Under the pieces are notes generated by a model. That model did not search any database. It was not told the DNA's origin and saw only the letters and a program-made list of their open reading frames with translations. The translations under genes were made by a program, and so were the position numbers. Positions 10,789-22,809 of a DNA stretch of 64,000 nucleotides are shown in pieces (positions within the stretch are counted from its first letter, which is position 1; each line of letters opens with the position of its first letter). The stretch comes from Rotaria socialis. Taxonomy: Eukaryota > Rotifera > Eurotatoria > Philodinida > Philodinidae. Location: contig CAJNYU010000015.1 of the NCBI GenBank assembly GCA_905331475.1, positions 106,290-170,289 of the forward strand. Reading direction: 5' to 3'.

Positions 10789-10849
10789 GGGTATGTGGGT
10801 GTTGCAATCTCCTGAGGTCATACCAACACTTTGTACGACACTCACACCC
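10789..10849. repeat. TGTGGG-armed palindromic element 6
   Basis: GGGTATGTGGGTGT left arm, ACTCACACCC right arm, spacer of about 35 bp not shared with other copies. Confidence 0.7.
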
Positions 10850-11745
10850 TCATCGTTACTTTGTTGAAACATCGCCTCCTACTTCATTTCATCTATTATC
10901 TCTGACGAGAGATAAAACGAAGTACGAAAAGTCTCTAGTTACTATTGATTGAAGCATTGGGTGATGTTATAGCCAATTTTGTAATAAAAAATGCTTTAAT
11001 ATCACCGCCTGAGTATCACATATATAAAAAATATTGTGTGCTATGGGTTCTCCATACAATTTCACAGCTAGAAATAATGGGAGTTACATTCTACTATTCC
11101 ATTTTTAATCTTTTCTAATATACAATCTGGTTTTTTTTATTTAATAACTGTTCAATAATCTTATATTTTAGTGTTACAGGTATGATATACGTTGTATTCT
11201 TCATGTCTGGTTATTGAGAGAGATTCTTCAACAGAATGGATCTCTTTGGTGTCTACATGAGCAACTGAGGAATTTTATTTTCGGATTTATTGTCTTTCAA
11301 ATGCAAGATATGGTTAAGTCATAGTTGAGTACAGAACATTTACTCAGTTTCTTTGACTTATGAAAAATGTTAGCTAAGGCAATTGTAACGACCTATTTCG
11401 ACTCCGCAAAGATGCCTTACAAAGAGCTTAGTTTACACTACAAAGTCATCGCATTTATTTGAAAGACACGCTAAAAAATAAAATTTCCTAGAAATCAAAA
11501 CTTATCTCAAACTTGAAAAGTTATCTCTTAGCGGAAAAAAAAATTCTTTTGTCTTCTGTGTCTATGATGGGGACAAATCTAGAATGTAGTAACCATTAAG
11601 CCTGCACCGCCGAAACTGGTTCCAGATTGGTATTTAACTCATTTCGTGCAGACTGATTAGTTGTTCAAAACAAATCCATTCACTCTATCTTGTGAGTGTG
11701 GATGGGAAGTAAGTTGAAGTAGACGTCCACATCCTTATTATATGT
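10850..11745. other. Intergenic, with weak TGTGGG-like element 7
   Basis: No gene seen. At 11693-11734 a weak pair of arms (GTGAGTGTGGATGGG / GTCCACATCC) fits the family pattern with a spacer of about 20 bp. Confidence 0.4.
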
Positions 11746-11779
11746 TTGAGTCTGATTCATTTTTTCCCATTTGATTTGA

Positions 11780-11897
11780 TTCTAGGCTACGCATTACGTA
11801 AAACTTTAATTGAAATTCATCCAAGTGCTCGATGGAATCCAACTGGTCTCACTGTAGCTGAAGGAAATGGTAAAGGCAGTGGAATCAATCGACTTGA
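11780..11897 (+). pseudogene. Fragment of an NHL-repeat protein gene
   Basis: Translation gives ARWNPTGLTVAEGNGKGSGI followed by NRL. This is the conserved entry to the first NHL blade seen in the two NHL genes of this window (NPIGIT...GTGLNEL and WKKNGFIVAGGNGRGDAMNQL). The homology stops exactly where the G-rich arm of a TGTGGG element begins at 11898, and nothing downstream resembles a propeller. The rest of the gene is absent, so this is a truncated relic. Confidence 0.65.
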
Positions 11898-11943
11898 GGG
11901 TGTGGGTGTGCGGACGAAAACCAGACTACAACTCACACCCACA
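11898..11943. repeat. TGTGGG-armed palindromic element 8
   Basis: GGGTGTGGGTGTG arm, spacer CGGACGAAAACCAGACTACA, arm ACTCACACCCACA. The spacer is nearly the same as in the element at 8236-8334, which shows common descent rather than independent growth of a microsatellite. Confidence 0.85.
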
Positions 11944-12382
11944 AAATTCAATATCGAATTCAATGGGCAAAAAGACTATCATATATAAACACCAAACAAG
12001 ACTTAAACTAGCACGATTAAATCATTGAAACTTAATAAATAAATTTGTTATTGTTTGTTTTTAAATTTATGAAAACAAAATCAAATCAAAAATGCTAAGA
12101 ATGACAACAGTCAGTCGGTAATAACATACGGATGCAAAATCGAACTTTTGAATTTCTCAAAAAAGGAAATGAATTTTACTGATGATATGACTGACTATCT
12201 GTACTCGTATCAAATTACATTTTTCATGGTACAGGCCTATTGTGAAAGAAACAAAAGATGCTTCGACACCGTTCGTTTTGGTACTTTCTGTATGTAGACA
12301 GTTTCTTTCTTACTCTCTCTGTGCAGATCTTTACGTTACCAACATTCTATTTTTTCACGATAGAGAACAAAAAATTAATAGA
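11944..12382. other. Intergenic, nothing recognised
   Basis: A+T-rich DNA between the NHL relic and the 3' end of the DUF924 gene. No open frame or repeat stands out. Confidence 0.5.
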
Positions 12383-13048
12383 TTAAGATATGTCTCCTGT
12401 ATTCACAGCTGTCATAAATGAGATCTCTGCCGCAGTAGATTGTCGACCAATAAAGCGGTTTCTTTCTGGAATCCGTCCGAACAATTGTATTCTGTCACAA
12501 TGATTTTTTGTTATGCCAAGCAGTGACACTAGAAGATTTGAATCAATTGATGGATGCCTCATTAAATATTGTTGAATTAGACTTTGAGCGATCTCTAGGT
12601 GTTCAATTTGTTCGGAATGAACTAAGCAAATAAGAATCGTTATTAGAAATTGAACTGGTAGACCAGTAAGATTAATAGTTTCCACAAGGGTTAAAACAAT
12701 TCGTCGAGCTATATCATCGTATATATAAGCACTTTCTGTTCCTCGAAATATATTCCGAGTTATTTGATCGTAGAGTATAATCATTGCCATCTTTTCCTCT
12801 AGAGTTGTCGGTTGAAAGTCAATGAAATATTCGATAGCGGGATGGTATTTCATTAGTTTTTGATCTACTAACTTCTGCTGCTCATGCTTGGCGAACCATA
12901 ATGTAGTCCACTGGTTTGTTAGTTGCGTTGACGAGAGAGATCTATTAAGATGGGTTGTACCATACCAGTCGACTAGAAGTTGATACAGAGTGTGAGAACT
13001 GTTTTCAGCGTTCATATCATTGTCGTTGACGGTAGGCTGATGAGACAT
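12383..13048 (-). CDS. DUF924 family protein
   Basis: 221 residues from the first ATG (MSHQPTVND); the frame stays open eight codons further upstream without an ATG. The core matches the DUF924 family, which is common in bacteria and also found in some eukaryotes. LVDWYGT and TTLWFAKHEQQKLVDQKL form the N-terminal FWF-like region. EEKMAMIILYDQITRNIFRG is the signature LaLIILLDQFpRNIFRGt block. A later HSE block and GRIPERNRFIGRQST match the FgRFPHRNaiLGR-sT-eE signature near the C-terminus. Structures of the family are all-helical and TPR-like; the biochemical role is unknown. The single-exon structure and mainly bacterial distribution make transfer possible but do not prove it. Confidence 0.8.
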   Translation of the reverse strand: MSHQPTVNDNDMNAENSSHTLYQLLVDWYGTTHLNRSLSSTQLTNQWTTLWFAKHEQQKLVDQKLMKYHPAIEYFIDFQPTTLEEKMAMIILYDQITRNIFRGTESAYIYDDIARRIVLTLVETINLTGLPVQFLITILICLVHSEQIEHLEIAQSLIQQYLMRHPSIDSNLLVSLLGITKNHCDRIQLFGRIPERNRFIGRQSTAAEISFMTAVNTGDIS

Positions 13049-14991
13049 AGAATTATGGAATGAGGAAAACAATTATCTGAAAGAAATAACATTCTATTGC
13101 GAACTATACAGTAGTCTTAAGAACAAGTCGTGCAGGCGGGTAAACCGTATTAATTGTCAAAACCACAAATAATTGAATTGGTCGGGTGTTGTTTTCAAAT
13201 GAGTCTAGTATATGAAATTTGTATAAGACTGATTCTTGTTCTTTCTTTTGATTTTCGATAATTTAACAGCATTCAGAAAAACAGTAATCGTTTCATGTGG
13301 GTTCGATTCTCGAGCGAAGTTTCATATATAAACTTCTTTATAATCTTTCAATATTATTCTGATTCAAATGAGAATATCTCTGATCTATTATATTTGTAAT
13401 CGATCTCTGCACAAAATAATACACAACAGTGTTGCTCAAATTATTAGGAGACATTTCGTGACTCATAACATCGAGATATTGCTTACCAGAATGGTCCATA
13501 TTGGTAGAAGTATGTTCGTGACAAGCACGGCTATAGGTGCTACTATCCAAATAGGCATCTATGGTCAGCATGCAGATAACATAGGGCAAGATGTAGAAAT
13601 GGTCAAAGTGGATGTGGTACTTTTCATTCTTTGAGTACAGCACGCAATTTCAGTCAAATAAATAGCTGTAATGGTAGATTCATTGTTCATTAATAATCAA
13701 GCAGCAAGAAAATAGGAATGATGACGTGTTCTTTCACAACAACGATGATGCAACTGAAAATCGCTCCATCCTCTCACATATGCTTCTTTAGAGGGCGCTA
13801 AACGCCATATTTCTCTATCTAAAAAAACATGAAATTCGATCAAAATTGGAGTTGAATGAGTTTTAGACAATTCTAGTCGCTATTTTAGAATGAGTTGCAC
13901 TGAAATTAACAAGATTCTGTGTTTAACAACTAAGAGAAAAGTTGTTTCCGATATATTTATATGGAAAATTTTACTATGAGCCATATAAAATACTTAACTC
14001 AGAGCAAACAGATGATCAACTTAGCTCACAAAATCTTTTAAACAGCTCAATGTCTCAGTACAATCTGACTAGAAATAAAATCGGTCACTGATGTGAAAAA
14101 GAAAATTGCACACTCATCTTCTTCAACTCTCAATGTAAGATAATATACTGATCAGCGCACCGATTGCCCTTATTCAGGTCAACATTTTCATTTTCACTGA
14201 GAAACTAAACATTTTGAAATATTAGCTGTCTAGGGTTTGCCTGGACAAAGATATGCAATTTTTAATATTATCATCAAGACCTTTTCAGAAAACAAATTTC
14301 CAAACACTTGATGATCTTTATTGGCAATATTTAGACTTCTTTAGATATGACTTTTTCTGTATTTTTTGACAATACCACGCGGTGAGAATATTGCTGATTA
14401 TACACAGAAACGCGTCATCCACTCATATTTTCGAATTCAGCTTGCACGAAAATGATTGAGCATAGAAAATAATATTTCAACAGATGGAGATCTTCGATCA
14501 AATGATAATAGGAAAGGTGCCTTTGGTGCCGAACACGCACTAGAAAAGTTCATTCTTTAGTAATTACGTATAACTGAACAATAAAGACCATCAAATTTAA
14601 AACAAACATCCTTTGATTTATTGATTTCATCAATTCTTATGTGTTAAATATCTTAATTTGTATCAATCGGAGCTTCATTAAATTTTAAGATTGTCGCATC
14701 GATAACTAATTATTAATGATTGAATTCATATTTACGAATTTAATGCACGATTCTCTCACCGATGTAGATATCTTTTGGATTTACGGGTATGAGTTTTTTT
14801 TTCTTATTCCAAACTAACACTGACGCCCCACCCTAGTTGTCCCATTCGTTTCAGGAAGTTAAGCTACTAATAAAGAAGAAATGCTTTTATTTAGACTACA
14901 ACAATTGAAATAAAAACGAACAAGTTCAGATTCAAACACCACTAAAATAAAACACGACTCTTTAGAAATATTAAAAAAATTCACGATTAAT
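13049..14991. other. Intergenic, no convincing gene
   Basis: Around 13338-13643 both strands carry open frames of about 90-100 codons. The minus frame contains a donor-like CATTCTG|GTAAGC, so a spliced small gene is conceivable, but no family is recognised. The rest is A+T rich. 14870-14991 is the 3' flank shared with the downstream flank of copy A. Confidence 0.4.
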
Positions 14992-15582
14992 TTATGTAGA
15001 TGGAGCTGATTTCGTCGATTCATTCTTTTTGCGAACGATTGTTATCCCTACCAAAACACCAACTAGCCCGATAAACGCGCAACCAACAATCATCAAAGGG
15101 AAAACAGGAAAGTTTCTACCCGCCAGTGGCTGTACAGATACATCTGTAGCTTGGTTATATGTATCGCCAATGGTGTTTTTATTGTTCACTGATTGTGTCG
15201 CAATGGCAGAACTTGCTGCGTCAATATCTTCTGATGATTCAGACTCGGAGGTAGAACTTGCAATGAAAATAGCATCTTGCAATTGAGACACAGGGATAGA
15301 ATTTGCAGTCGACATATCATCGTATGATGCGGACTCGAAGATTGGATTTGTAGCGCGAGTATTGTCGGATGATTGAGACGACAAAATAGAATTTATAGTG
15401 GCTGTACCGTTCATTGTTTCGAACGACAAATCAGAAGTTATAGAGAAAATGTCGTTGTCAATGGGATTCGCCAAAATTATCTGCGTTGTTGCGATCAGGA
15501 TCAAAACTTGAAGTAGATAAATATCTTTATTTTATACATTCCTTATGCAAACCTTACCTAGCATGATGAGAATGTGTTCCAT
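14992..15582 (-). CDS. Small secreted/single-pass membrane protein, copy B (two exons)
   Basis: My model is complement(join(14992..15506, 15558..15582)), 179 residues. Exon 1 is 25 nt, as in copy A, with the same GTAAGG donor; the 51-nt intron ends TACTTCAAG. Joining gives MEHILIMLVLILIATTQIIL, a signal peptide. The ectodomain is longer than in copy A and rich in Ser, Asp and Glu, with repeated S-Q/S-E-S stretches. A transmembrane helix (FPLMIVGCAFIGLVGVLVGI) and a RKKN tail follow. The extra length relative to copy A consists of repeats of an ATNPIFES/STANSIPVS-like unit, so the ectodomain seems to grow or shrink by internal repetition. Function is unknown. Confidence 0.75.
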
Positions 15583-18290
15583 GTAATTCCTGTGGACTAT
15601 ATGGTTATCGAACAGAAGAAAATTATGAACGATGACTATTTTACTGCATTGTCAAACGCTTTTTACTTATATTATATATATATATATATATATATGCAGT
15701 CAAGTAGATAACAGAACGAACAAAATATTGTATATAAAGAGATTCAAAGAGCCACCTTCAATACAAGGTTGATCAATATGCTTGATACGTAACTCATTAA
15801 TATTCATATACCTTGATGATGTGACTCACATTATGCATGGCCATAATTCTAATCATAACCTCAAATGATGACGTCAGGATAATAGGTTTCTTACTGAATA
15901 CGGCCTAGAAATCGAGTCCAGAATACAAAACATTCATGGTCAGATAAATAAAGAAAAAAAATCGTTATATATCCAATTTTTTCAAGAGCCGATGAACTGC
16001 ATCATACAGAGTTATAAGGTTTACTATCGTCATTGGCTAAGGTCAGTCGTAAAATTATTAGATGGAGAAGGAGTTAAATGGAAGCTATGGATTCGAAGTT
16101 GCACATGTTGAATAGCTTTCTCACACAATCTATGTTGACAAAAAGTTTTTAATCGAGAGTCCATTCTGTTTTTTTCTTCATCCATTCGATTGCTTTGCAT
16201 CAATATTTAAGAAACTTTTAACAATTGGGTCAGCTGACTCAAATTTATAGTCATCTTTTTCGATGTAGATATAGTTCTAAGAAATACTTAAAAATGTAAA
16301 TATATGTGTTTATGAAATGATGGACAAAGCCTGTGATGTCAAAACAGTAACTTTGTATTTGTTGACTTGGATTAAAAATATCTGCTTTTAAATCATTAGC
16401 ATGATGATGCGTATTTTGTGCGATTCTCTTTGAAAACTTTTCTCTATTGTTGAAAAAGAAATACCAACAAACGTTTTGTTAAGCAGCAAGCAATTTGATT
16501 GGTTGTATGTGTCGAATTTATTGTATTTATTTGTTATCAAACTTTTCCATTTTTCCTTCATTTTATGAGAACATATTCGTGCTTAATTAGTATCTCTAAC
16601 GTAAAATATTGTTTTTATGTATTACAATAACGATGAAGAGATATGACGCCATCTTTCGAACGTTGCTACAATTAAAGCATATTGTATAATCACAGCATCG
16701 AATCCGCTACATATCGATTCGACACCACTTTAGGTCGGTATGTTGCGCTAAAACTTTAATTGCACAACAAATCATTATGTTAGTTGTGTACCAAGTGTGT
16801 GTTCTTGAAATCAAATATATTGAAAAGTCAAAAAAAATAGATTTTCAATTCTAAACTTCTATGTGGTGTAAATATTTACAAAAGGTTCTGTTCGTTCTTA
16901 ATAATTTTCCGAACATGCCGATTTTCGAAGTCGGAATTATTCTACTCAACAACAATGAATATCGATAAACATCGGCATTGATAGTCGATTTTAGTCAGTA
17001 CAAACCTGTGCCATCAAAGTTTTGCGATGTCTTGATGGATATCGCGAAATGATTTGAAAGCATAAGATGATGAATCATTCTTTTCGTTTGTTGTTTCCTA
17101 TAGATTTTCCAGGAAATGACTAAAGAATAAGAAACAAAACGAACATCGCAATCAAAAATTGAACAACTTCAACGCGTGAAATATAGTGCTTCCCGAATAG
17201 TAATAACATCAGTTGCAAGAGACGTTGTTAATTCTCGATCTCGTGTAAAACTAAACCGAGAATTTTCAAGTACAAAATAAATTACTTGAGCATTTATTTT
17301 GTATAGCTTTTCTTGCAGAACGAAGTTCCGATTGGAAGTTTATCATTGTCGGATAGTAAAAGAAATGGATTTTCTTCAAAATAATCATACGATATCTATA
17401 GAAAAACCCACCGTTAGAGTGTGCGCAATACCAACAGTTCATTTTTTCTCTAAAGGGTTATGTCTTGGTTTATTGTATTAAAACGATTAAATGCTTTTTT
17501 TTTTAAATACTGATAGAATTTAGTCGATTTTCGATGTCTTCTGATAATACTGATGCGTCTGTACAATAATATTCATTTCTTCAGAATTTATTTTTCCTAA
17601 ACATTCATCTTTTTACTTTCAACAAAATAGTTTAATTTTAAATTATGTGAAGAATACCTACTGTTTTCAAGGCATCCAAGGTTGAAACATGCGATCCGCG
17701 CATAGTCGTATACAGCGAAAATACGGATAACCGTTTTGATTGGCGTGGAAAACGATGAGTTTTAGTATAACTTATTAACTATTACTTATTTTCATGCAAA
17801 CATATTGCATTATAGTGATTTCCATACATTTCTTATACTATTAATAAACTCTGGTTATGATTTAGGGTAACGGTTAGAATCGCAGGGCTCTAGTTTAAAT
17901 AGTAAATCGTATAGAAGATGAAGATGATACTTACGCGAGGTAATCTATTATGGAAGATAGAGAAAATATCTTATAGCCAAGATTTCCCACTTTGCCGAAA
18001 ATAGATTGAACCATATCATCATTGGCTATGCTAAGTTGTTGAACTGTTTGTGAAGAACACTTTAAGAAAATCCGTGAACTGGAGAATTTAGCACACAAAA
18101 ATAAAATGTAAGTACGCCACGATCAACTGATATTAATGAATTTGATCGCTGTTAAACAGTCAGGTAGTATGAATGACGAAGAAAAAACGTTTACATAAAA
18201 CTTTAAAATAAGGAGATCGTTCTAGAGTAATATAATATGATATGACAAATAGGAAATTGAATTCTTCTAACTGTCTCAATAATAAAATGA
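15583..18290. other. Intergenic, no supported gene
   Basis: 15583-15990 continues the duplication shared with the DNA upstream of copy A and includes an (AT)n microsatellite at about 15672-15695. The rest is A+T rich. A short open stretch at about 17130-17280 (reading SKIEQLQRVKYSASRIVI) is not recognised and has no clear exon boundaries. Confidence 0.45.
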
Positions 18291-19486
18291 TTATTTATTT
18301 GATAAACTTCTAGGTAGTTCATCAATGAACATTTGCGTAATTTCACAATCATCAATCGTCATACGTTTAGCAAATTCATCTAGCATAAATAAATCAAATG
18401 GTTTGAAATCTTCGAGCTGAACCGAAGCTATCTTTTCACGTAGTTTATTAGTCTCTCGTAGCATGTCGATGCATGATAGTTGATTTTGATCAAGACTTAT
18501 TCGAATACAATGAATGATTTCACCAATGGATGTTCTCTGAGCAGGTTCAATCGGCCAAACTCGTTGAATAGCATCTGCCAGAAAAGCAGGTATATCGTTA
18601 GGCCAATTATTTGGACGTTCATTACGCATAGTAAACTTCGCCAGAATTTGTGCTGGCTTCATTCCAGTAAAAATACGTTTCGCAGTCAGTTGTTCATAGA
18701 GAGTAAATGCTAAAGAATAAATATCTGAAGCTACAGAGGGTGTTGCACCATCGATGACGACTTCTGGTGCATCATAACCAGCAGTACCACCTGGTCCTTT
18801 GACTGACGTCGTCGAAGCGATAGCAAATTGAAAACTAACTCCAAAATCGACAATTTTTGGTATGTAATTACCATCAGATTGTTTAGAGAGAAGCACATTT
18901 TCTGGTTTAAAATCACGCTGAACAACTTGAGCTAAATGAAGTTCACCGAGACCTTTGGCAATACCTAATGCAATTTCTAAACGTTCTCGAATAGATAAAC
19001 TACGAATAATTGCTGAGTTATCAGCGAGAGCAATAGCAAGTGATGGTCCATCAATATATTCCATGACAATACCAATACCATATTATGGTAAACGAACACC
19101 ACCGTAAACTGGTACTAAATTAGGCATATGCACTAAAGGACGAGATACAGCTATTTCATGCATTAGCGCATCTTTCATTTCGGTTGTATTTGCAATCAGA
19201 CCGCATTTTACCGTATAAATATTTTTGACACGAAATATTCTACCCATGGCACCGTGTGCGATCGGTTCTTGATTCGATTCAATTGTGATCTTTGTCGCAA
19301 GATCAGATGGAAAACAGTAATCTTCTAGTTTTTTTTCGTGCTTGTTTAATTTCATCAGCAAGTGATTGTGCAACATAAATATCACTGATAAGTTTGCCAT
19401 CACATAGTGGACAAAGTGGAAGAGCTTTAGAACACTCGTGACAAACGATATGCTTGTCACTTACGGAACACAATGGCATAGGCATT
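18291..19486 (-). pseudogene. RING-like plus protein kinase gene, disrupted
   Basis: Three pieces on the minus strand line up as one protein. 19303-19486 encodes the second half of a RING-type finger (CSVSDKHIVCHEC then CPLC) and starts at a good acceptor, TATTCTAG. 19083-19330 encodes the kinase N-lobe with a glycine loop (AHGAMGRIFRV). 18291-19082 encodes the rest: RDFKPENV catalytic loop, DFGVSF, and APEV. Two lesions separate them. A one-base shift falls at an A8 run (19329-19336), and an in-frame TAA at 19083-19085 interrupts GVRLP-stop-YGIGIVMEYIDG. The N-lobe has CGL where the VAIK lysine is expected, so catalysis was uncertain even before disruption. The A8 shift may be an assembly error; the TAA is harder to explain that way. 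The upstream exon with the first RING Cys pair was not found. Confidence 0.7.
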
Positions 19487-20551
19487 CTAGAATAGACAAA
19501 ATATCACTTCCAGGATAATTCGTTTTATCAAATATTTTCCTATTATTGTTGTTTTTGAAAAACCCTAGATACTCATCGAAAAGATCAAGAAAATTTATTT
19601 GACTGAATAGCACTAATAAAATACTTAACCTCTATTAGATCAAATTATAAGTCAGTTGTGATACAAATAATAATATACCTAAACTCATTGAACATAGCAT
19701 TAGATAATTCTAAAATAAACTAGTAATCTATTACGACTTTTGGCATAATCATTCCCGCATAACTGATAAGTCAATTATCGCAAATCGTAGATAAACAAAT
19801 TTTCTATATCATCTTAAACTCCCTTATTACTAGTGCTCGTCAAATAGAACGCCACATTAGAGCTGTTCACAAGTCGGTTCTTTATGTTTGTCCTGATCAA
19901 GCTGCCAGAAACGGATGCGAAGACTAATATCTTAAACTCACAGTTAGGTGAAGCATTTACAATTCTGTTCACCAAAACGAATCGTACCTAATGATGCGAA
20001 TCGAGACATCTAAAACATTTTCATTTTAAACATACAGAACCATTTCTAATTAGAATCGATCAAACTTCGTTCTGATCATGCTGAATCTCATTCAATTAAA
20101 AGCAGGCTAGGCTAATTTCTGAAAACCGGTGGCTTTTCCTCAGGTGTCTATAGTGCACCAAATTAGGCTTGCAGTTCTTTTTTGTATGATAAAGTTAGTA
20201 TCATAAGTATGTCACATGCATATTGATTCTAGTTCATTGTTCTATAGACGTCTATCTATCAATAATACAACTGGCATATCACTTGTTACTTGTAACTTCT
20301 CAAGCGTATCTTAGACATACTCTTTAGACACTTTAAATATGAGCTCGATTCATTCATTTATATTAAATTAGCTACTTTTCGCATGAAAAAAAATCATTTT
20401 TGTCTTCAATTTGTTCAAAACAATCCTACATCAAAGTACAACGTCTTACTTGTTCTGAAGAAATTTGTGTCATTGCTGTTATACGAGATGAAAATCCAGG
20501 AATGCATGTCATATACGTATGTATCGATGTCTTAATGACAAATACAATCAA
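19487..20551. other. Intergenic, no supported gene
   Basis: A+T-rich sequence. A short plus-strand frame from about 20400 (QSYIKVQRLTCSEEICVIAV) runs into the TGTGGG element that follows. It could be an exon tail but has no recognisable domain. Confidence 0.4.
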
Positions 20552-20625
20552 GGGTGTGGGTGTTAGCCTCAGTTTCTCCCCACCGAGGCTCCTATACTAT
20601 ACCTATACTCAACACCCACACCCAC
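20552..20625. repeat. TGTGGG-armed palindromic element 9
   Basis: GGGTGTGGGTGT and ACACCCACACCCACC arms. The spacer holds a second hairpin, AGCCTC...GAGGCT, so the whole element could fold as a two-tier cruciform. Confidence 0.8.
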
Positions 20626-21524
20626 CATCGAGGCTGTGGACGTATTGTAACAAAGGGTGAATAATTATGTTTTTCTTTGATTTCAAACGCCTCAAATTTA
20701 CTTTCTATAGCAACTATCACGAATCCAGCATGTATATGACTGACTATTTATCGACATTATAATTCAGAAAAGCTTTCATGTCCTTTAAAAGATCAGTAAC
20801 CTGAATATGAAAAACTACTTGAAATATTTGTTGTAGCTACTGATAGGAAGCAAAAAATTATATAATCAGAATTACTCATAAATAAATCATTTTTGTTGAT
20901 TGCGGCGACTGTGCATAGTTTTACTTGCTGCTTTCATTTATGTCTATACCTGAAAAATAATCCTAATTTCGTCAGTTAACTGTGCCACTGATTCATCAAT
21001 GATAGTAGAACGTTCAACCGTGGACGAATCTCACATGATTTATTAATTTATTATAACTAAATTCGTCTGTATTAAAACAAAACCAGCGATTCAATATCCC
21101 ACACTTTCATTATTTAGCATGAAAAGTTTCATCATTCTTGTAATAAATTTCAATATTTCTTTACTTTCTTTGAAAAAGATGAGATGTGCAGTTTGTCTCT
21201 TGAAATCCATTTTTCTTATATAGATATAAAGAATAATCGAGTGTGTGTCTATACGCTGTTATTTTTTTTCTAATTCATACGCATATACACGCCCGATCAA
21301 AACCCACCCACACAAATGCGCACACTCATAACCACACCCCATCGATTCTTTTGATTTGGTCTCATCCACACGTGTTATCTGCTCCAAAGCATTTATATTC
21401 ATTCAAATAGTGCCGAATCTATAAAATAAAGTTGTTTTCATATTTTCCCAAAAGTATTTTAAGATTAATCATGTTAAATCTTTTTTAACCAATAATAAAC
21501 TTTAGTAAGAATTGAAAGCAAACA
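20626..21524. other. Intergenic with GT/CA-rich element 10 at 21239-21340
   Basis: No gene. 21239-21340 begins GTGTGTGTCTATACGC, pairs with GCATATACACGCC, and ends in a C-rich block ACCCACCCACACAAATGCGCAC...ACCACACCCC. It has the same polarity as the other TGTGGG elements but is longer and more diverged. Confidence 0.5.
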
Positions 21525-22460
21525 TTAATATGTTGTTGAACTACATGCACTTTTATCGATTGTAAACATTTGTATACGATGGTTGGAATAATCAGATACC
21601 CATAGATGTCCATTTCTATCGAATTTCAAATCAGTCGGCATACGTAATTGATCGGGCGCATCACCAGGGCCACTTTTACCAATAAGAACATCACCTGATT
21701 TACTACATTTGAGCCAACGAACGATTCGATGATTACCATGATCAGCAACGTACAAATTTCCCATAGAATCGAGTGCTACTCCCATTGGCTGTTGTAGTTG
21801 ATGGAGACCTTTTCCTACTCCATTGCCGCCAGCAATAACAATACCTTCTTTAGCACCAGCAACCCATTTAACTATACGATGATTATCGACATCGGCTATG
21901 TAGATGGAATTTTCTCGATCGATAAGTATGTTGTCAGGATATCTGAGTTGATTAAAAGCATTTCCTCTTCCATTTCCGCCTGCAACTATTTTACCTTCAG
22001 GCCATTTTAAAACAAGAGACTTGTCACTTGAATTTACTACATATAATGATCCATCATTATCCAATAGCATACCCCAACATCGAAAATTTTCAAGAATTGG
22101 ATGACCATAATTTTCATTCTTGAACCATCTTAGTACACGTGAAGTCCCACTCTCACAAATGTACATAGTATTTTCTTCATCAAGGATAACACGATGAACA
22201 TAACGTAATTGATCTGTTTGATTGCCTATGCCTTTCCCTCCAGCAATAATCGATTGGCTATTTGACCCGTTGAGCAACCATTTGACTATGCGATGATTAA
22301 ACGTGTCGGCAATATACATGCTTGAATCAGCACCAAAAACGAAACTCGATGGAAAATCGAGTTCATTCAATCCAGTGCCCCGTTTGTTGCTACCAGCTTT
22401 AGTAATACCAATTGGATTTCAAGTTGCATTCGAACAAATTCCATCATCATTATTCTCAAC
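21525..22460 (-). pseudogene. NHL-repeat beta-propeller gene with an in-frame TGA
   Basis: The frame downstream of the stop encodes six NHL blades, each like GVALDSMGNLYVADHGNHRI followed by VRW, enough for one six-bladed propeller. Such propellers act as protein- or RNA-binding platforms. The open part begins GTGLNELDFPSSFVF with no ATG. The same frame continues upstream as APPPTVENNDDGICSNAT-stop-NPIGITKAGSNKRG. Other NHL genes of this type have Trp where the stop is (compare ARWNPTG at 11.78 kb and RWKKNGF at 27.45 kb), so TGA at 22419-22421 replaces TGG. Upstream exons were not found. The result is either a pseudogene or a recoded stop. The rest of the frame has no lesions. Confidence 0.7.
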
Positions 22461-22485
22461 AGTCGGCGGCGGTGCTATAGCATAA

Positions 22486-22809
22486 CTCTATAGTGTTTTT
22501 AAGCGTAACACACGCAAACTCAAAATAGAAAATATGTGTTCAATCTTAGAAAAGAAAACTGTTCCTTTTGTTTTCGTTAAGTATTAATATTGATTTCTAG
22601 AAAATAATACTTTCCGTTCTCGATGTAACTATCACCAATTTGAAAATCAATTGATTATATAGATCTAATCGATGCTTCGAAATTTAGAACAAAACGGTAT
22701 TGCGGGAACAGTTACGACTCTGATACGAATATTTGGTGCCAAAGTAAAAATCTTAATTCAGATATTCTGTTTCGTTTTAATAATCATCATAGGCATATCT
22801 TCCTTTACT
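22486..22809. other. Intergenic between the NHL and chitin-binding-like genes
   Basis: A+T-rich spacer with no supported feature; it should hold the missing 5' exons of the NHL gene if they exist. Confidence 0.4.

Noticed and set aside
13288-13320. GGGTTCGATTCTCGAGCG resembling a tRNA T-arm
   Set aside because: Flanks do not pair into a T-stem and no other tRNA arms are present.
13338-13643. Opposed ORFs of about 100 codons, one with a donor-like site
   Set aside because: A secreted peptide was considered, but no second exon or family could be found.
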